Below, piece by piece: positions 1-8,030 of a stretch of 64,000 bases of DNA. The position numbers were made by a program, and so were the translations under genes. This DNA is from Collinsella aerofaciens (GTDB lineage Bacteria > Actinomycetota > Coriobacteriia > Coriobacteriales > Coriobacteriaceae). The stretch's first letter is position 1. Each line of letters starts with the position of its first letter. A model generated the notes under the pieces. The model had not been told where the DNA came from. It ran no database searches and saw nothing but the letters and a program-made list of their open reading frames with translations. The stretch lies in NCBI RefSeq assembly GCF_002736145.1, contig NZ_CP024160.1, positions 310,001-374,000 of the forward strand. Reading direction: 5' to 3'.

Positions 1-2
1 AG

Positions 3-125
3 GCCGTGGGTAACGGCCCGCAGGTCATCAGCGCCGCCGGCTCTTCCGTCACGGTCATGGTCATTCCCACCGACGAGGAATACATGATCGCCCACGACGT
101 CGAGCGCCTGACCGCGAATAACTAA
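3..125 (+). CDS. 3' end of an unidentified protein (partial)
   Basis: The window opens inside a reading frame that runs to a TAA at 123-125. About 40 residues are visible, ending PTDEEYMIAHDVERLTANN. The stretch is part hydrophobic, part acidic, and I do not recognise the family. It reads into a strong terminator about 20 bases downstream, which supports a real gene end. The start lies outside the window. Confidence 0.6.
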   Translation, partial: AVGNGPQVISAAGSSVTVMVIPTDEEYMIAHDVERLTANN

Positions 126-146
126 CGCACTCGTCAGCATTTGAAC

Positions 147-183
147 AAAAGGCCTCCAGAGCAACAGCTCCGGAGGCCTTTTT
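147..183 (+). terminator. Rho-independent terminator
   Basis: Arms AAAGGCCTCC and GGAGGCCTTT, extended by GAGC/GCTC with one mismatch, close a short AACA loop and are followed by five T. It follows the stop codon at 125 by about 20 bases. Confidence 0.85.
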
Positions 184-331
184 ACTAGCAGGCGGAAATT
201 CCAGTCCCAAAGTGATCATCACCAGTAACGCCTGTGCTCCCAGCAACGACACCCATCCATTCAGATCCTCAGCTCCAGCTCGTAGCCAAGCCGCCGTCCA
301 CTCCAGATGCCCTGATTGCTACGTGGCGGCA

Positions 332-458
332 GGGGCCCTACAGGGTAAAGCTCTGAAAACATTCCGCAGGACGGAGGAAGCCCCCGCCGCACGTAGTGCG
401 CAGCGGGGGCTTCCGACATGTCCGAGGACGTTTTCAGAGCTTTACCCTGTAGGGCCCC
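332..458. repeat. Nested hairpin element, copy A
   Basis: This fills most of the gene-free stretch 126-473. An outer perfect inverted repeat of 29 bp (332-360 with 430-458) encloses a second one (376-387 with 403-414, GGAAGCCCCCGC arms). The joint holds ATTCCGCAGGAC on the left and GTCCGAGGAC on the right, which resemble the joints of the copies at 3935, 4138 and 63687. It lies between the convergent ends of the partial gene and pta, so it may act as a two-way terminator. Confidence 0.8.
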
Positions 459-473
459 GAGGGGCTATGTCCG

Positions 474-1454
474 CTACTCAGCCATCTGAGCCTGGACGGC
501 GGTGATGGCTACGACACCCACGATGTCGTCGGCAGAACAGCCGCGCGACAGGTCGTTGACCGGCTTGGCGATGCCCTGCAGGATGGGGCCGTAGGCATCG
601 GCGCCGGCGAAGCGCTGGACCAGCTTGTAGCCGATGTTGCCGGCCTCGAGGTCGGGGAACACGAGCACGTTGGCCTTGCCGGCGACAGAGGAGCCGGGAG
701 CCTTGAGCTGGGCGACGGTGGGGACGATAGCGGCGTCGAGCTGCAGGTCGCCATCGATGGCGAGCTCAGGAGCCTTCTCCTTGCAGAACTTCACGGCCTC
801 CTGGACCTTCTTGGCGACCTCGCCGCCAGCGGAGCCCATAGTGGAGTAGGAGAGCATGGCCACGTGCGGCTCAACGTTGCCCATGAAGGTGGACCAGGAG
901 TGGGCGGAGGCGATGGCGATCTCGGAGAGCTCGTCGGAGGACGGGTTGATGTTGAGACCGCAGTCGGCGAAGATCAGCGTGCCGTCGGTGCCGAACTGCG
1001 GGGTGTCGGTGCACATCACGAAGAAGGCCGAGACCAGCTTGGTACCCGGGGCGGTCTTGAGGATCTGCAGCGCGGGGCGCAGGGTATCGGCGGTGGAGTG
1101 GCAGGCGCCGGAGACCAGGCCGTCGGCGTCGCCCATCTTGACCATCATGGTGCCAAAGTAGGTGGCATCCATCACCTGGGCGCGAGCCTGCTCGATGGTA
1201 ACGCCCTTCTTGGCGCGGAGCTTGGCAAACTTCTGTGCGTACTCCTCGTGCTTCTCGGCATTGCGCGGGTCGATGACGGTGGCGCCGGGAACGTTGATCT
1301 CGTTGGGATCGCCCAGGATGACGATGTTGGCCAGGCCTTCCTCGATGATCTTGTTGGCCGCGACGATGGTGCGCGGATCCTCGCCCTCGGGCAGGACGAT
1401 GGTCTTAAGGTCGGCCTTGGCGGCAGACTTCATACGGTTTAGGAAATCGCTCAT
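474..1454 (-). CDS. pta: Phosphate acetyltransferase
   Basis: A 326-residue protein of the PTA/PTB family, the usual length of the short single-domain form. It interconverts acetyl-CoA plus phosphate with acetyl phosphate plus CoA, the step before acetate kinase in fermentative ATP formation. Family stretches seen include KTIVLPEGEDPRT near the N-terminus, DGLVSGACHSTADTLRPALQ and the C-terminal NVLVFPDLEAGNIGYKL, QRFAGADAYGPI and PVNDLSRG. The start is preceded by AAGGAG five bases upstream. ackA, often adjacent, is not seen here. The 3' end faces nested hairpin A. Confidence 0.95.
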   Translation of the reverse strand: MSDFLNRMKSAAKADLKTIVLPEGEDPRTIVAANKIIEEGLANIVILGDPNEINVPGATVIDPRNAEKHEEYAQKFAKLRAKKGVTIEQARAQVMDATYFGTMMVKMGDADGLVSGACHSTADTLRPALQILKTAPGTKLVSAFFVMCTDTPQFGTDGTLIFADCGLNINPSSDELSEIAIASAHSWSTFMGNVEPHVAMLSYSTMGSAGGEVAKKVQEAVKFCKEKAPELAIDGDLQLDAAIVPTVAQLKAPGSSVAGKANVLVFPDLEAGNIGYKLVQRFAGADAYGPILQGIAKPVNDLSRGCSADDIVGVVAITAVQAQMAE

Positions 1455-1601
1455 GTTACTCCTTGCAAGCGTTTCGCTAAGCTCCAGGCGCCCGGCTGTT
1501 CACGAATAAACCCGCTGCTAGCGGGTTTACCTTTCAAATATGTACGCCGCGGTGCTTGAGCTTTCCTTGTGTGGCAAGCTCATTATAGGACGCATTAGCG
1601 C

Positions 1602-1607
1602 TATAAT
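1602..1607 (+). promoter_or_regulatory. Possible -10 box of the glf promoter
   Basis: A perfect TATAAT lies 78 bases before glf in the divergent pta/glf gap. No good -35 hexamer stands 17 bases upstream (CTCATT). A separate palindrome, TAAACCCGC with GCGGGTTTA arms at 1507-1529, sits between the two genes and could be an operator or a small terminator-like hairpin. A weak AAAAGCC/GGCTTTT pair (about 1643-1675) overlaps the approach to the glf ribosome site. Confidence 0.4.
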
Positions 1608-1685
1608 CGCTCTGATAAATGTGTCTCGAAGAATGTTCGAGAAAAGCCCAGCTAACGAGCCCGTGGCTTTTGACAAGGAGTATCG

Positions 1686-2888
1686 ATGCAGATTACCTCA
1701 GGCCTGCCTGAAGGCTTTAATGCCGGCGCGTACGACATGATTGTCGTCGGTGCTGGATATGCCGGTGCCGTTTGCGCCCGCCGTCTTGCCGAGACCATCG
1801 GCTATCGTGTTGCCGTTTTGGAGCGCCGTAGCCACATTGCGGGCAATGCCTATGACTGCACTGACGAGGCCGGAATCCTGATCCACGAGTACGGTCCGCA
1901 TATCTATCACACCTTTAACGAGCGCGTGCACAATTTCCTGTCGCGCTTTACCAAGTGGACGGATTATCAGCACAAGGTGCTCGCCAACATCAACGGCACC
2001 CTTATGCCCGTGCCCTTCAACCATGCGAGTCTCAAGCTCGCCTTTGGTGATGAGCGCGGCGAGGAGCTGTATCAGAAGCTCGTGGAGACCTTTGGCAAGG
2101 ATGTCAAGGTGCCCATTATGGAGCTGCGTAAGAAGAACGACCCCGACTTGGCCGAGGTCGCCGATTACGTCTACGAGAACGTCTTTTTGCATTACACCAT
2201 GAAGCAGTGGGGCCAGACGCCCGACCAGATCGATCCCTCGATCACCGGTCGCGTTCCCGTCTTTGTGGGCGACGATGACCGCTATTTCCCGCAGGCTCCC
2301 TTCCAGGGTATGCCGCAGGACGGCTACACGGCGCTGTTCGAGCATATGCTCGACCACGACCTGATCGACGTGTTCTGCGACGTGGACGCCCGCGATCTCT
2401 TTGAGATCGACGAGACCACCGTCAAGATCGGTGGCAAGGTCTACGGCGGCGAGATTGTCTATACCGGTCCGCTCGATGAGCTGTTCAACCTCGACCTGGG
2501 CGCGCTGCCGTACCGCACGCTCGACATGAAGTTCGAGTCGCTCGATATGGACCAGTTCCAGCCCGTGGGCACCGTCAACTACACCACGAGCGAGGATTAC
2601 ACGCGCATCACCGAGTTCAAGAACATGACCGGTCAGGTTTTGCCCGGCAAGACCACCATCATGAAGGAGTACTCCAAGGCCTATACGCCCGGCTCGGGCG
2701 AGACGCCGTATTACGCCATTCTTGAGCCCGAGAACCGTGAGCTCTATGAGCGCTATCTTGAGCGCGTCCAGAACCTGACAAACTTCCACCCGGTGGGTCG
2801 TCTGGCCGAGTATCGTTACTACGATATGGATGCCGTGACCAATTCCGCCCTCGATCTTTCGGATGAGATTATCGCCTGCCATGCATAA
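1686..2888 (+). CDS. glf: UDP-galactopyranose mutase
   Basis: A 400-residue flavoenzyme that converts UDP-galactopyranose to UDP-galactofuranose for cell-surface glycans. A dinucleotide-binding motif GAGYAG is at residues 22-27, followed by the family blocks GNAYD and HEYGPHIYHT and the C-terminal VGRLAEYRYYDMD. The length is normal. AAGGAG at 1675-1680 sets the ATG at 1686. The next gene, a glycosyltransferase, overlaps its stop, so the two form an operon that plausibly makes a galactofuranose-containing or related surface polymer; that product is inference. Confidence 0.94.
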   Translation: MQITSGLPEGFNAGAYDMIVVGAGYAGAVCARRLAETIGYRVAVLERRSHIAGNAYDCTDEAGILIHEYGPHIYHTFNERVHNFLSRFTKWTDYQHKVLANINGTLMPVPFNHASLKLAFGDERGEELYQKLVETFGKDVKVPIMELRKKNDPDLAEVADYVYENVFLHYTMKQWGQTPDQIDPSITGRVPVFVGDDDRYFPQAPFQGMPQDGYTALFEHMLDHDLIDVFCDVDARDLFEIDETTVKIGGKVYGGEIVYTGPLDELFNLDLGALPYRTLDMKFESLDMDQFQPVGTVNYTTSEDYTRITEFKNMTGQVLPGKTTIMKEYSKAYTPGSGETPYYAILEPENRELYERYLERVQNLTNFHPVGRLAEYRYYDMDAVTNSALDLSDEIIACHA

Positions 2889-3912
2889 AGTCATAACATT
2901 CGGAATTCCCTCGTATAACGCCGCTAAGGACATGGACCATTGCATCACCTCCATCTTGGAGGGGAGCAATTACGCCACCGATATCGAGATTATCGTGGTG
3001 GACGACGGCTCCAAGGACGAGACGGTCGCCAAGGCCGACGAGTGGGAGGCGCGTTATCCCGGTATCATCCGCGCGGTACACCAGGAGAACGGCGGCCACG
3101 GTATTGCCGTCCTTTCGGGTCTGCGCGAGGCGCAGGGCACTTACTACAAGGTTGTCGACTCGGACGACTGGCTTGACGGCGCTGCCCTTTCGACCATGCT
3201 GTCGATTCTGCGCGGCTTTGAGGAGCGCGACCAGCGCGTCGACCTCTTTATCTCGAACTATGTGTACGAGAAGGTTTACGAGGGTACGCATACGGCCATT
3301 GGTTACAAGTTTGCCCTGCCTCGAAAAAAGATCTTTACCTGGGACCAGATCGGCCATTTCCGCCTGGACCAGAATCTGCTCATGCACAGCCTGTGCTATC
3401 GCACGGATGTGCTGCGTGAGTCCAACCTTCCCATGCCGCCGCACACGTTCTATGTGGACAACATCTACGCCTACGTGCCACTGCCGCGTTGCAAGACCAT
3501 GTACTACGCCGACATCGACCTCTATCGCTACTTTATCGGTCGCGAGGGTCAGAGCGTCAACGAGGCCACGATGGTCAAGCGTCTGGACCAGCAGTTCCGT
3601 GTTACGCGTATCATGATGGAGTCGTACCACCTGTACAGCGATGTTGAGTCGTCGCGTCTGCGCTCGTACATGATGGGTTATTTCACCATGATGATGGCGA
3701 TCTGCTCGGTGTTGACCAAGCTTTCCGAGGAAGATTGCGCCGACGAGCGCCTAAAGACGCTGTGGAATGATTTGAAGGCCTATGACGAGCGTATGTATCG
3801 TCGTGCACGTTACGGTGTGGTCGGCTTCTTCACCAACCTCTGCGGTCGTGCCGGAGACAAAACCACACTCGGCCTATACCGTCTTGCCTCAAAGATCTTC
3901 AAATTCAACTAG
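2881..3912 (+). CDS. Family 2 glycosyltransferase
   Basis: A 343-residue cytoplasmic GT-A fold glycosyltransferase. The N-terminal ITFGIPSYNAAKDMDHC, the nucleotide-binding DDGSKDET (41-48) and the DSDDW motif (93-97) that carries the metal-binding Asp are visible. I chose ATG 2881, which overlaps the glf stop by 8 bases, because the conserved domain begins there; an in-frame ATG at 2863 has no better ribosome site. Coupling to glf suggests a role in surface glycan assembly. Acceptor and sugar are unknown. No membrane segments are evident. Its last codons recur in inverted form at 4060-4101. Confidence 0.88.
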   Translation: MHKVITFGIPSYNAAKDMDHCITSILEGSNYATDIEIIVVDDGSKDETVAKADEWEARYPGIIRAVHQENGGHGIAVLSGLREAQGTYYKVVDSDDWLDGAALSTMLSILRGFEERDQRVDLFISNYVYEKVYEGTHTAIGYKFALPRKKIFTWDQIGHFRLDQNLLMHSLCYRTDVLRESNLPMPPHTFYVDNIYAYVPLPRCKTMYYADIDLYRYFIGREGQSVNEATMVKRLDQQFRVTRIMMESYHLYSDVESSRLRSYMMGYFTMMMAICSVLTKLSEEDCADERLKTLWNDLKAYDERMYRRARYGVVGFFTNLCGRAGDKTTLGLYRLASKIFKFN

Positions 3913-3934
3913 CACAGAAGCGCTCGGGTAACGG

Positions 3935-4043
3935 GGACCTCTGGTCCTTAACTTGCTACTTCGAACAGTCCTGCGCAAGACGGAGGCGCCACTGGCGCCT
4001 CCTTTGCGTGCGGAACTCGTATCAAGTTAAGGACCAGGGGTCC
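3935..4043. repeat. Nested hairpin element, copy B
   Basis: Outer arms 3935-3955 and 4023-4043 pair with one mismatch (GGTCCTTAACTTG and CAAGTTAAGGACC within them). An inner hairpin GGAGGCGCCA with TGGCGCCTCC sits at about 3982-4002. The joint reads CAGTCCTGCGCAAGACG on the left and TTTGCGTGCGGAACTCG on the right, almost identical to the reverse complement of the joint at 63720-63782, 60 kb away, although both stems differ. Confidence 0.85.
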
Positions 4044-4059
4044 TCTGCTATGTCTCGCT

Positions 4060-4101
4060 TTATGTTAGCAAGTTGAATTTGAAGATCTTGGACGCGCGGT
4101 A
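4060..4101 (-). pseudogene. Inverted remnant of a glycosyltransferase C-terminus
   Basis: On the minus strand a 13-codon stretch reads YRASKIFKFNLLT then TAA, closely matching the end of the preceding glycosyltransferase (YRLASKIFKFN). A stop codon lies a few codons upstream in the same frame, so only a tail survives. It forms an inverted repeat with 3875-3915 that brackets nested hairpin B. It is probably the relic of a second related gene or of a palindromic duplication. Confidence 0.55.
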
Positions 4102-4137
4102 CACAGGGGCCTAGGCTGAAAAAGATCTGGTTGAGCA

Positions 4138-4262
4138 GGTTGCCCGGTGGGTCTTGGTTATGTTTGTCGCGAGTTCCGCACGAGCCGAAGAGCACTTAAT
4201 GTGCTCTTCGTGCGAGCCAGGACTGTAGAGCAGCAAACATAACCAAGGCCCACCGGGCAACC
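4138..4262. repeat. Nested hairpin element, copy C
   Basis: Outer arms of 29 bp (4138-4166 with 4234-4262) pair with a single G-T type difference. An inner hairpin GAAGAGCAC/GTGCTCTTC with TTAAT loop lies at 4187-4210. The joint has CGAGTTCCGCACG and CCAGGACTGT, the reverse complement of the joint of copy B. It lies just beyond the stop of the convergent P1 peptidase gene (4275). Together with copy B it occupies most of the 362-base gap 3913-4274. Confidence 0.85.
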
Positions 4263-4274
4263 GGACGAGCTAGT

Positions 4275-5276
4275 TTACTTCGCGGCGCCGGGGATGCCGT
4301 GGGAGGTTTTGGCGGTTTTGGCTCCGTTTACGATGGCGGTTTGCAAAGCCCTTACGGCGAGCATGCCCAGCAGGTCTAGGGGAACGGCGGCGCTTGCCTG
4401 GGCGCCCAGTTTGCCGCTGGCAAGGGTGTAGATGGTGTCGCCGTCGTTGGTGGTGTGCGTGGGACGGATGGCGTGTGTGTAGGCGTCTGCGGCCATTTGG
4501 GAGACCTTGGTGGCCTGGGCCTTAGTGAGCTCCATGTTGGTGACGATGCAGCTGATGGTGGTGTTGGTGCGGTCGAGCGGCATCTGCATGGATCCGGCGG
4601 CGGCAAAGGCTGCGAGTTCCATGTCGACGATCTGGTCGCTATCGGCTGCGGCACGCATACCGGCGACCCACTCGCCGGTGAAGGGGTCGACAACGTTGCC
4701 GCAGGCGTTGACCGAGACCACGGCGCCCACCTTGACGGGGCCGAGTGCCACGGCGGCGGCTCCAAGGCCAGCCTTCATGCAGGTGGCAGGTCCCATGAGC
4801 TTACCTACGGTGGCGCCGGTGCCGGCGCCCACGTTGCCCTGCTCGAGCGAGGCAGGGGTGTGGTCGAGCGCCTCGCGCACGGCGGCGATGCCGGCCTCAA
4901 TGTCGGGGCGAACGGTGGGGTTACCAAAGGCGAGGTCGAAGATACAGCTGGAGCACACGATAGGCACCTGCGTGGGGCCGACGGGAAGGCCGATGCCGCG
5001 GCTCTCAAGCTCGCGAGCGACGCCGCTTGCAGCCTCGAGGCCAAAGGCCGATCCACCCGAAAGGCAGACGGCGTGGACCTTGTCCACGGTGTTCTCGGGT
5101 CGCAGCAGGTCAGTTTCGCGCGAAGCGGGAGCACCGCCGCGAACGTCAACGCCGCCGGTGGCGCCCTCGGGCGCCACGATTACGGTGCAGCCGGTGCCAG
5201 CCTCCTCGTCCGTATAGTTGCCAAAGCAAAAGCCATCGACATTGCAAACATCGATGGCTTCGAGCGGTGTGTCCAT
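4275..5276 (-). CDS. P1 family peptidase (DmpA/NylC-like)
   Basis: A 333-residue member of the DmpA/L-aminopeptidase-D-esterase family (COG3191). These are N-terminal nucleophile hydrolases that cut themselves to become active and act on small peptides or amides. Conserved blocks seen are GGSAFGLEAASGV, GNVGAGTGATVGK and a C-terminal NDGDTIYTLASG, the region I expect to carry the self-processing residue. The frame stays open upstream, but ATG at 5276 has GGAG correctly placed and matches the domain start. The natural substrate cannot be told. The gene lies downstream of maf, separated by a hairpin. Confidence 0.85.
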   Translation of the reverse strand: MDTPLEAIDVCNVDGFCFGNYTDEEAGTGCTVIVAPEGATGGVDVRGGAPASRETDLLRPENTVDKVHAVCLSGGSAFGLEAASGVARELESRGIGLPVGPTQVPIVCSSCIFDLAFGNPTVRPDIEAGIAAVREALDHTPASLEQGNVGAGTGATVGKLMGPATCMKAGLGAAAVALGPVKVGAVVSVNACGNVVDPFTGEWVAGMRAAADSDQIVDMELAAFAAAGSMQMPLDRTNTTISCIVTNMELTKAQATKVSQMAADAYTHAIRPTHTTNDGDTIYTLASGKLGAQASAAVPLDLLGMLAVRALQTAIVNGAKTAKTSHGIPGAAK

Positions 5277-5339
5277 GTTTTCTCCTATCGGTTTTCCGCC
5301 GGGCCTTATGCCCGGTCGGGATCCGTACGGTACGGCAAA

Positions 5340-5368
5340 ATTGTAGGCGCTGGGGGATACCCAGCGCC
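5340..5368 (-). terminator. Terminator-like hairpin after maf
   Basis: Arms GGCGCTGGG and CCCAGCGCC (5346-5368) are followed on the minus strand by TACAATTTTG. It lies just beyond the maf stop. A second small hairpin (5299-5315, CCGGGC/GCCCGG) lies in the leader of the P1 peptidase gene. Confidence 0.6.
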
Positions 5369-5376
5369 AGATGCAA

Positions 5377-5958
5377 TTACGAGAGTTTTTGAATCGCGCG
5401 TGCGACGCGAGCGATGGGCAAGCCCACCACGTTGTAGAAGTCACCCGAAATATCGTGCACAAGCATGCGGCCGCCTGTGCCTTGGATACCGTAGGCCCCG
5501 GCCTTGTCCATGGGTTCGCCGGAGGTAACATAGCGCTCGATCTGCTCTTCGGTAAGCTCATAGAACGTCACGTCGGTCACATCGACAAACGACAGGCTCT
5601 CGGCGGCATGCGGAGCGGCCGTGTCGCCTGCCTTAACGATGCAGACGCCGGTTGCGACCTGGTGCGTGCGGCCCGAAAGCTCGCGGAGCATGGTGCACGC
5701 CTCGTCCTCGGTTGCCGGCTTGCCCAGAATCTTGCCATCGAAGGTGACAATAGTATCGGCCGCGACGGTCAGTTCGTTGGGCTCGGCATGCTCGGCGGCA
5801 ACGGCGGCGGCTTTGGCGCGTGCTAAGCGTTCAACGAGCGTAAGCGGGGCCTCGCCATCAAAAGGCGTTTCGTCGATATCTGCGGGAATCACGCGAATGT
5901 CATAGCCCGCCTCGCGCATCAACTCGATGCGGCGCGGTGATTGCGAAGCCAAAATCAT
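5377..5958 (-). CDS. maf: Maf-like nucleoside triphosphate pyrophosphatase
   Basis: A 193-residue Maf/HAM1-fold protein that hydrolyses non-canonical or modified nucleoside triphosphates to monophosphates and pyrophosphate. The N-terminal LASQSPRR, the central VAADTIVTFDGKILGKP and VDVTDVTF, and the C-terminal DKAGAYGIQG are family signatures. It follows the DJ-1/PfpI gene with an ATGA overlap (start 5958, upstream stop 5955-5957), which implies translational coupling. Whether it prefers dTTP/UTP or modified bases cannot be read from the sequence. Confidence 0.92.
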   Translation of the reverse strand: MILASQSPRRIELMREAGYDIRVIPADIDETPFDGEAPLTLVERLARAKAAAVAAEHAEPNELTVAADTIVTFDGKILGKPATEDEACTMLRELSGRTHQVATGVCIVKAGDTAAPHAAESLSFVDVTDVTFYELTEEQIERYVTSGEPMDKAGAYGIQGTGGRMLVHDISGDFYNVVGLPIARVARAIQKLS

Positions 5959-6497
5959 AGCTGAATGCCCTCGGCGACCTTCTCGACGGCCTTGTCGCCG
6001 GCGAGCGTGCGCAGCAGCTCAAGCGCAAAGGGGAGCGACTGGGCCATGCCGCTGGCGGTGATGATGTTGCCGTCTTGCGTAACCTTCTCGCCGGTATAGG
6101 CGCCTTCGGGGAAGCTTTTCTCAAAGCCAGGGAAGCACGTGGCGTGGCGCCCCTCGAGTAGGTCGAGCTCGCCCAGGATAAACGGGGCAGCGCAGATGGC
6201 GGCAACGTGCTTGGTCGCGGCGAACTCGCAGACCACGTCGCAGACGCGCTGATCGGCGCGCAGGTTGGTGGCACCGGGCAGGCCGCCGGGCAGCACGACG
6301 CAGTCGTACTCGTCAAAGTTGATCTCATCAAAGAGCGCATCGCAGGTCACGGGGATCTGCAGCGAGCTTACGACCTCACGCGTGGGCATGATCGAGACGA
6401 GCGTGGCACGCACGCCGCCGCGACGCATGACATCGACCATGGTCAAGCATTCAATAGTTTCAAAGCCATCGGCGGCGAGAACGGCAACGCTGGGCAT
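5955..6497 (-). CDS. DJ-1/PfpI family protein
   Basis: A 180-residue class I glutamine-amidotransferase-like protein. It has VLAADGFETIE at the N-terminus and an AAICAAPFILGE segment with the nucleophile-elbow Cys typical of DJ-1/YajL/ThiJ proteins, whose roles include glyoxalase, deglycase or chaperone activity. AAGGA six bases before ATG 6497 decides the start over an upstream in-frame ATG. It overlaps maf by four bases, so the two are co-expressed. Precise activity is unknown. Confidence 0.88.
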   Translation of the reverse strand: MPSVAVLAADGFETIECLTMVDVMRRGGVRATLVSIMPTREVVSSLQIPVTCDALFDEINFDEYDCVVLPGGLPGATNLRADQRVCDVVCEFAATKHVAAICAAPFILGELDLLEGRHATCFPGFEKSFPEGAYTGEKVTQDGNIITASGMAQSLPFALELLRTLAGDKAVEKVAEGIQL

Positions 6498-6603
6498 GAG
6501 GGTTCCTTTCATAGGCGGCATACAATTAGCCGTCTTATACCCCGAAGACCTCCGCTTGCCACGCTCGATTTCCCAATGATTTTTCTGAGCAATGATTAAG
6601 TGG

Positions 6604-7917
6604 CTAGTTGCGCCTAAGGTGGACGACGGTCTCGCAGTGGAAGGTTTGCGGGAACAGGTCGACTGGCGTGATCTTTACGGGGGAGAAGGTGCCCTCTTCG
6701 ACAAAGCGTTTGAGATCGCGCGCCAGGGTGGCCGGGTCGCAGCTCACGTAGGCTACATCGCGAGCACTCGTGCTGGCGATAAGGTCGATCGCCTCGGGGG
6801 CGAGGCCTGCGCGCGGCGGGTCGACCACCAAGACGTCGGCATCCTGGTCGGGGAACTCGCGCACCGCGTCGCCGCCGATGACGTCGACGTTATCGAGCTT
6901 GTTGATCTCCAGGTTACGGCGTAGATCGCGCACGGCCGGGCCATAGGCTTCGACGGCGGCGACAAAATCGCAGCGGCGGGCGAGCGGCAGGGTAAAGGTG
7001 CCGGCGCCGCAGTACAGGTCCACGGCCAGCTCGTCTTCCTGCGGGTCGAGGGCGTCCATAACGAGATCAATCAAAATCTCGGCGCCCTTGGTGTTGACCT
7101 GGAAAAACGACGGGGCAGACAAGCGCATCTGGCCCTCGGCGATGTTCTCGGTCCACGAGCCCTCGCCGGCGAGCATCTCGACTTTGGAGACGCGGCGGGC
7201 CTTCTTCTCGCCCTTGCTCATGACGCGCACTACGCTCGTGGGGTGCGCGGCGTCTGCCAGCACGCGCGAGATCTGCGAGCGCGGGAAGGAACCCGTGGGC
7301 GTCCAGAGCGCGACCTCGAGCGCCTTGGTGCGGCGCGATGCGCGAATGCCCACGCGTTCGAGCCCCAAGTCATGGCTGCCGCTTAGATAGTTGAGTGCGC
7401 CGACGACCGATTTAAGCGCCTTGGGAAAACGCTTATCGAACAGCGGGCACGCATCGACGGTCACGATTTTGCTGGGGTCGACACCGTGCATGCCAAGGCG
7501 CACGCGACCGTTGACGACGGTCGGTTCGAGCTCGATTTTATTGCGGTAGCCCCAGTCGTCCTTGGTGTGGCAGATGGGCTGTACCAACTTATCGACCTGC
7601 TCAGGAGCGAACTTGCCGATGCGCTCGAGCGTGGAGCGCAGGTTTTGCTCTTTGGCGGCAAGCTGTGCCGTGCGTGAGAGATTGCCCCACGAACAACCGC
7701 CGCAGATGCCAACGAAGGGGCAGGGGGGCTGAATGCGATCGGGGCTCGGCTCCAGAATCTCGGTCGTGCGGGCGCGCATGAACGACTTGCCGTCCTGTAC
7801 GACCTCGGCTTCGACGGTGTCGCCTGCCACGGCGCCCTGCACAAAGACGGCCTTGCCGTTGTCGGCGTGCGCCAGCCCGTCTGCGCCGTAGGTCATCGAT
7901 TCTATAGTGAGCTTCAT
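6604..7917 (-). CDS. Class I SAM-dependent RNA uracil-C5 methyltransferase (TrmA/RlmD type)
   Basis: A 437-residue protein with an N-terminal TRAM RNA-binding domain, an iron-sulfur Cys cluster (CPFVGICGGC, with a further Cys expected later) and a C-terminal SAM-binding Rossmann domain (DLYCGAGTFTLPLA). Catalytic blocks DPPRAGL and YVSCDPATLARDL are intact; the Cys is the nucleophile. It methylates uracil in 23S rRNA or tRNA; which of RlmD, RlmCD or TrmA applies cannot be decided here. AGGGAT upstream supports ATG 7917 rather than an ATG 12 codons earlier. Confidence 0.9.
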   Translation of the reverse strand: MKLTIESMTYGADGLAHADNGKAVFVQGAVAGDTVEAEVVQDGKSFMRARTTEILEPSPDRIQPPCPFVGICGGCSWGNLSRTAQLAAKEQNLRSTLERIGKFAPEQVDKLVQPICHTKDDWGYRNKIELEPTVVNGRVRLGMHGVDPSKIVTVDACPLFDKRFPKALKSVVGALNYLSGSHDLGLERVGIRASRRTKALEVALWTPTGSFPRSQISRVLADAAHPTSVVRVMSKGEKKARRVSKVEMLAGEGSWTENIAEGQMRLSAPSFFQVNTKGAEILIDLVMDALDPQEDELAVDLYCGAGTFTLPLARRCDFVAAVEAYGPAVRDLRRNLEINKLDNVDVIGGDAVREFPDQDADVLVVDPPRAGLAPEAIDLIASTSARDVAYVSCDPATLARDLKRFVEEGTFSPVKITPVDLFPQTFHCETVVHLRRN

Positions 7918-7965
7918 ATCCCTGCCTGTCATTCGTGTTGTTGTTCGCACCATGGTAGCAGGGAA

Positions 7966-8007
7966 AAGCGCCCCGCATCCGAGGCTTTCCTCAAATGCGG
8001 GGCGCTT
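7966..8007 (-). terminator. Rho-independent terminator of ppk1
   Basis: Perfect 13-bp arms AAGCGCCCCGCAT and ATGCGGGGCGCTT, followed on the minus strand by TTTTCCC. It sits 24 bases after the ppk1 stop. Confidence 0.85.
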
Positions 8008-8030
8008 CTACAAACTGCTTCTACAAACGA

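Noticed and set aside
1698-2969. A 423-codon minus-strand frame opposite glf
   Set aside because: No ribosome site and no recognisable domain; the sense strand carries an unmistakable UDP-galactopyranose mutase.
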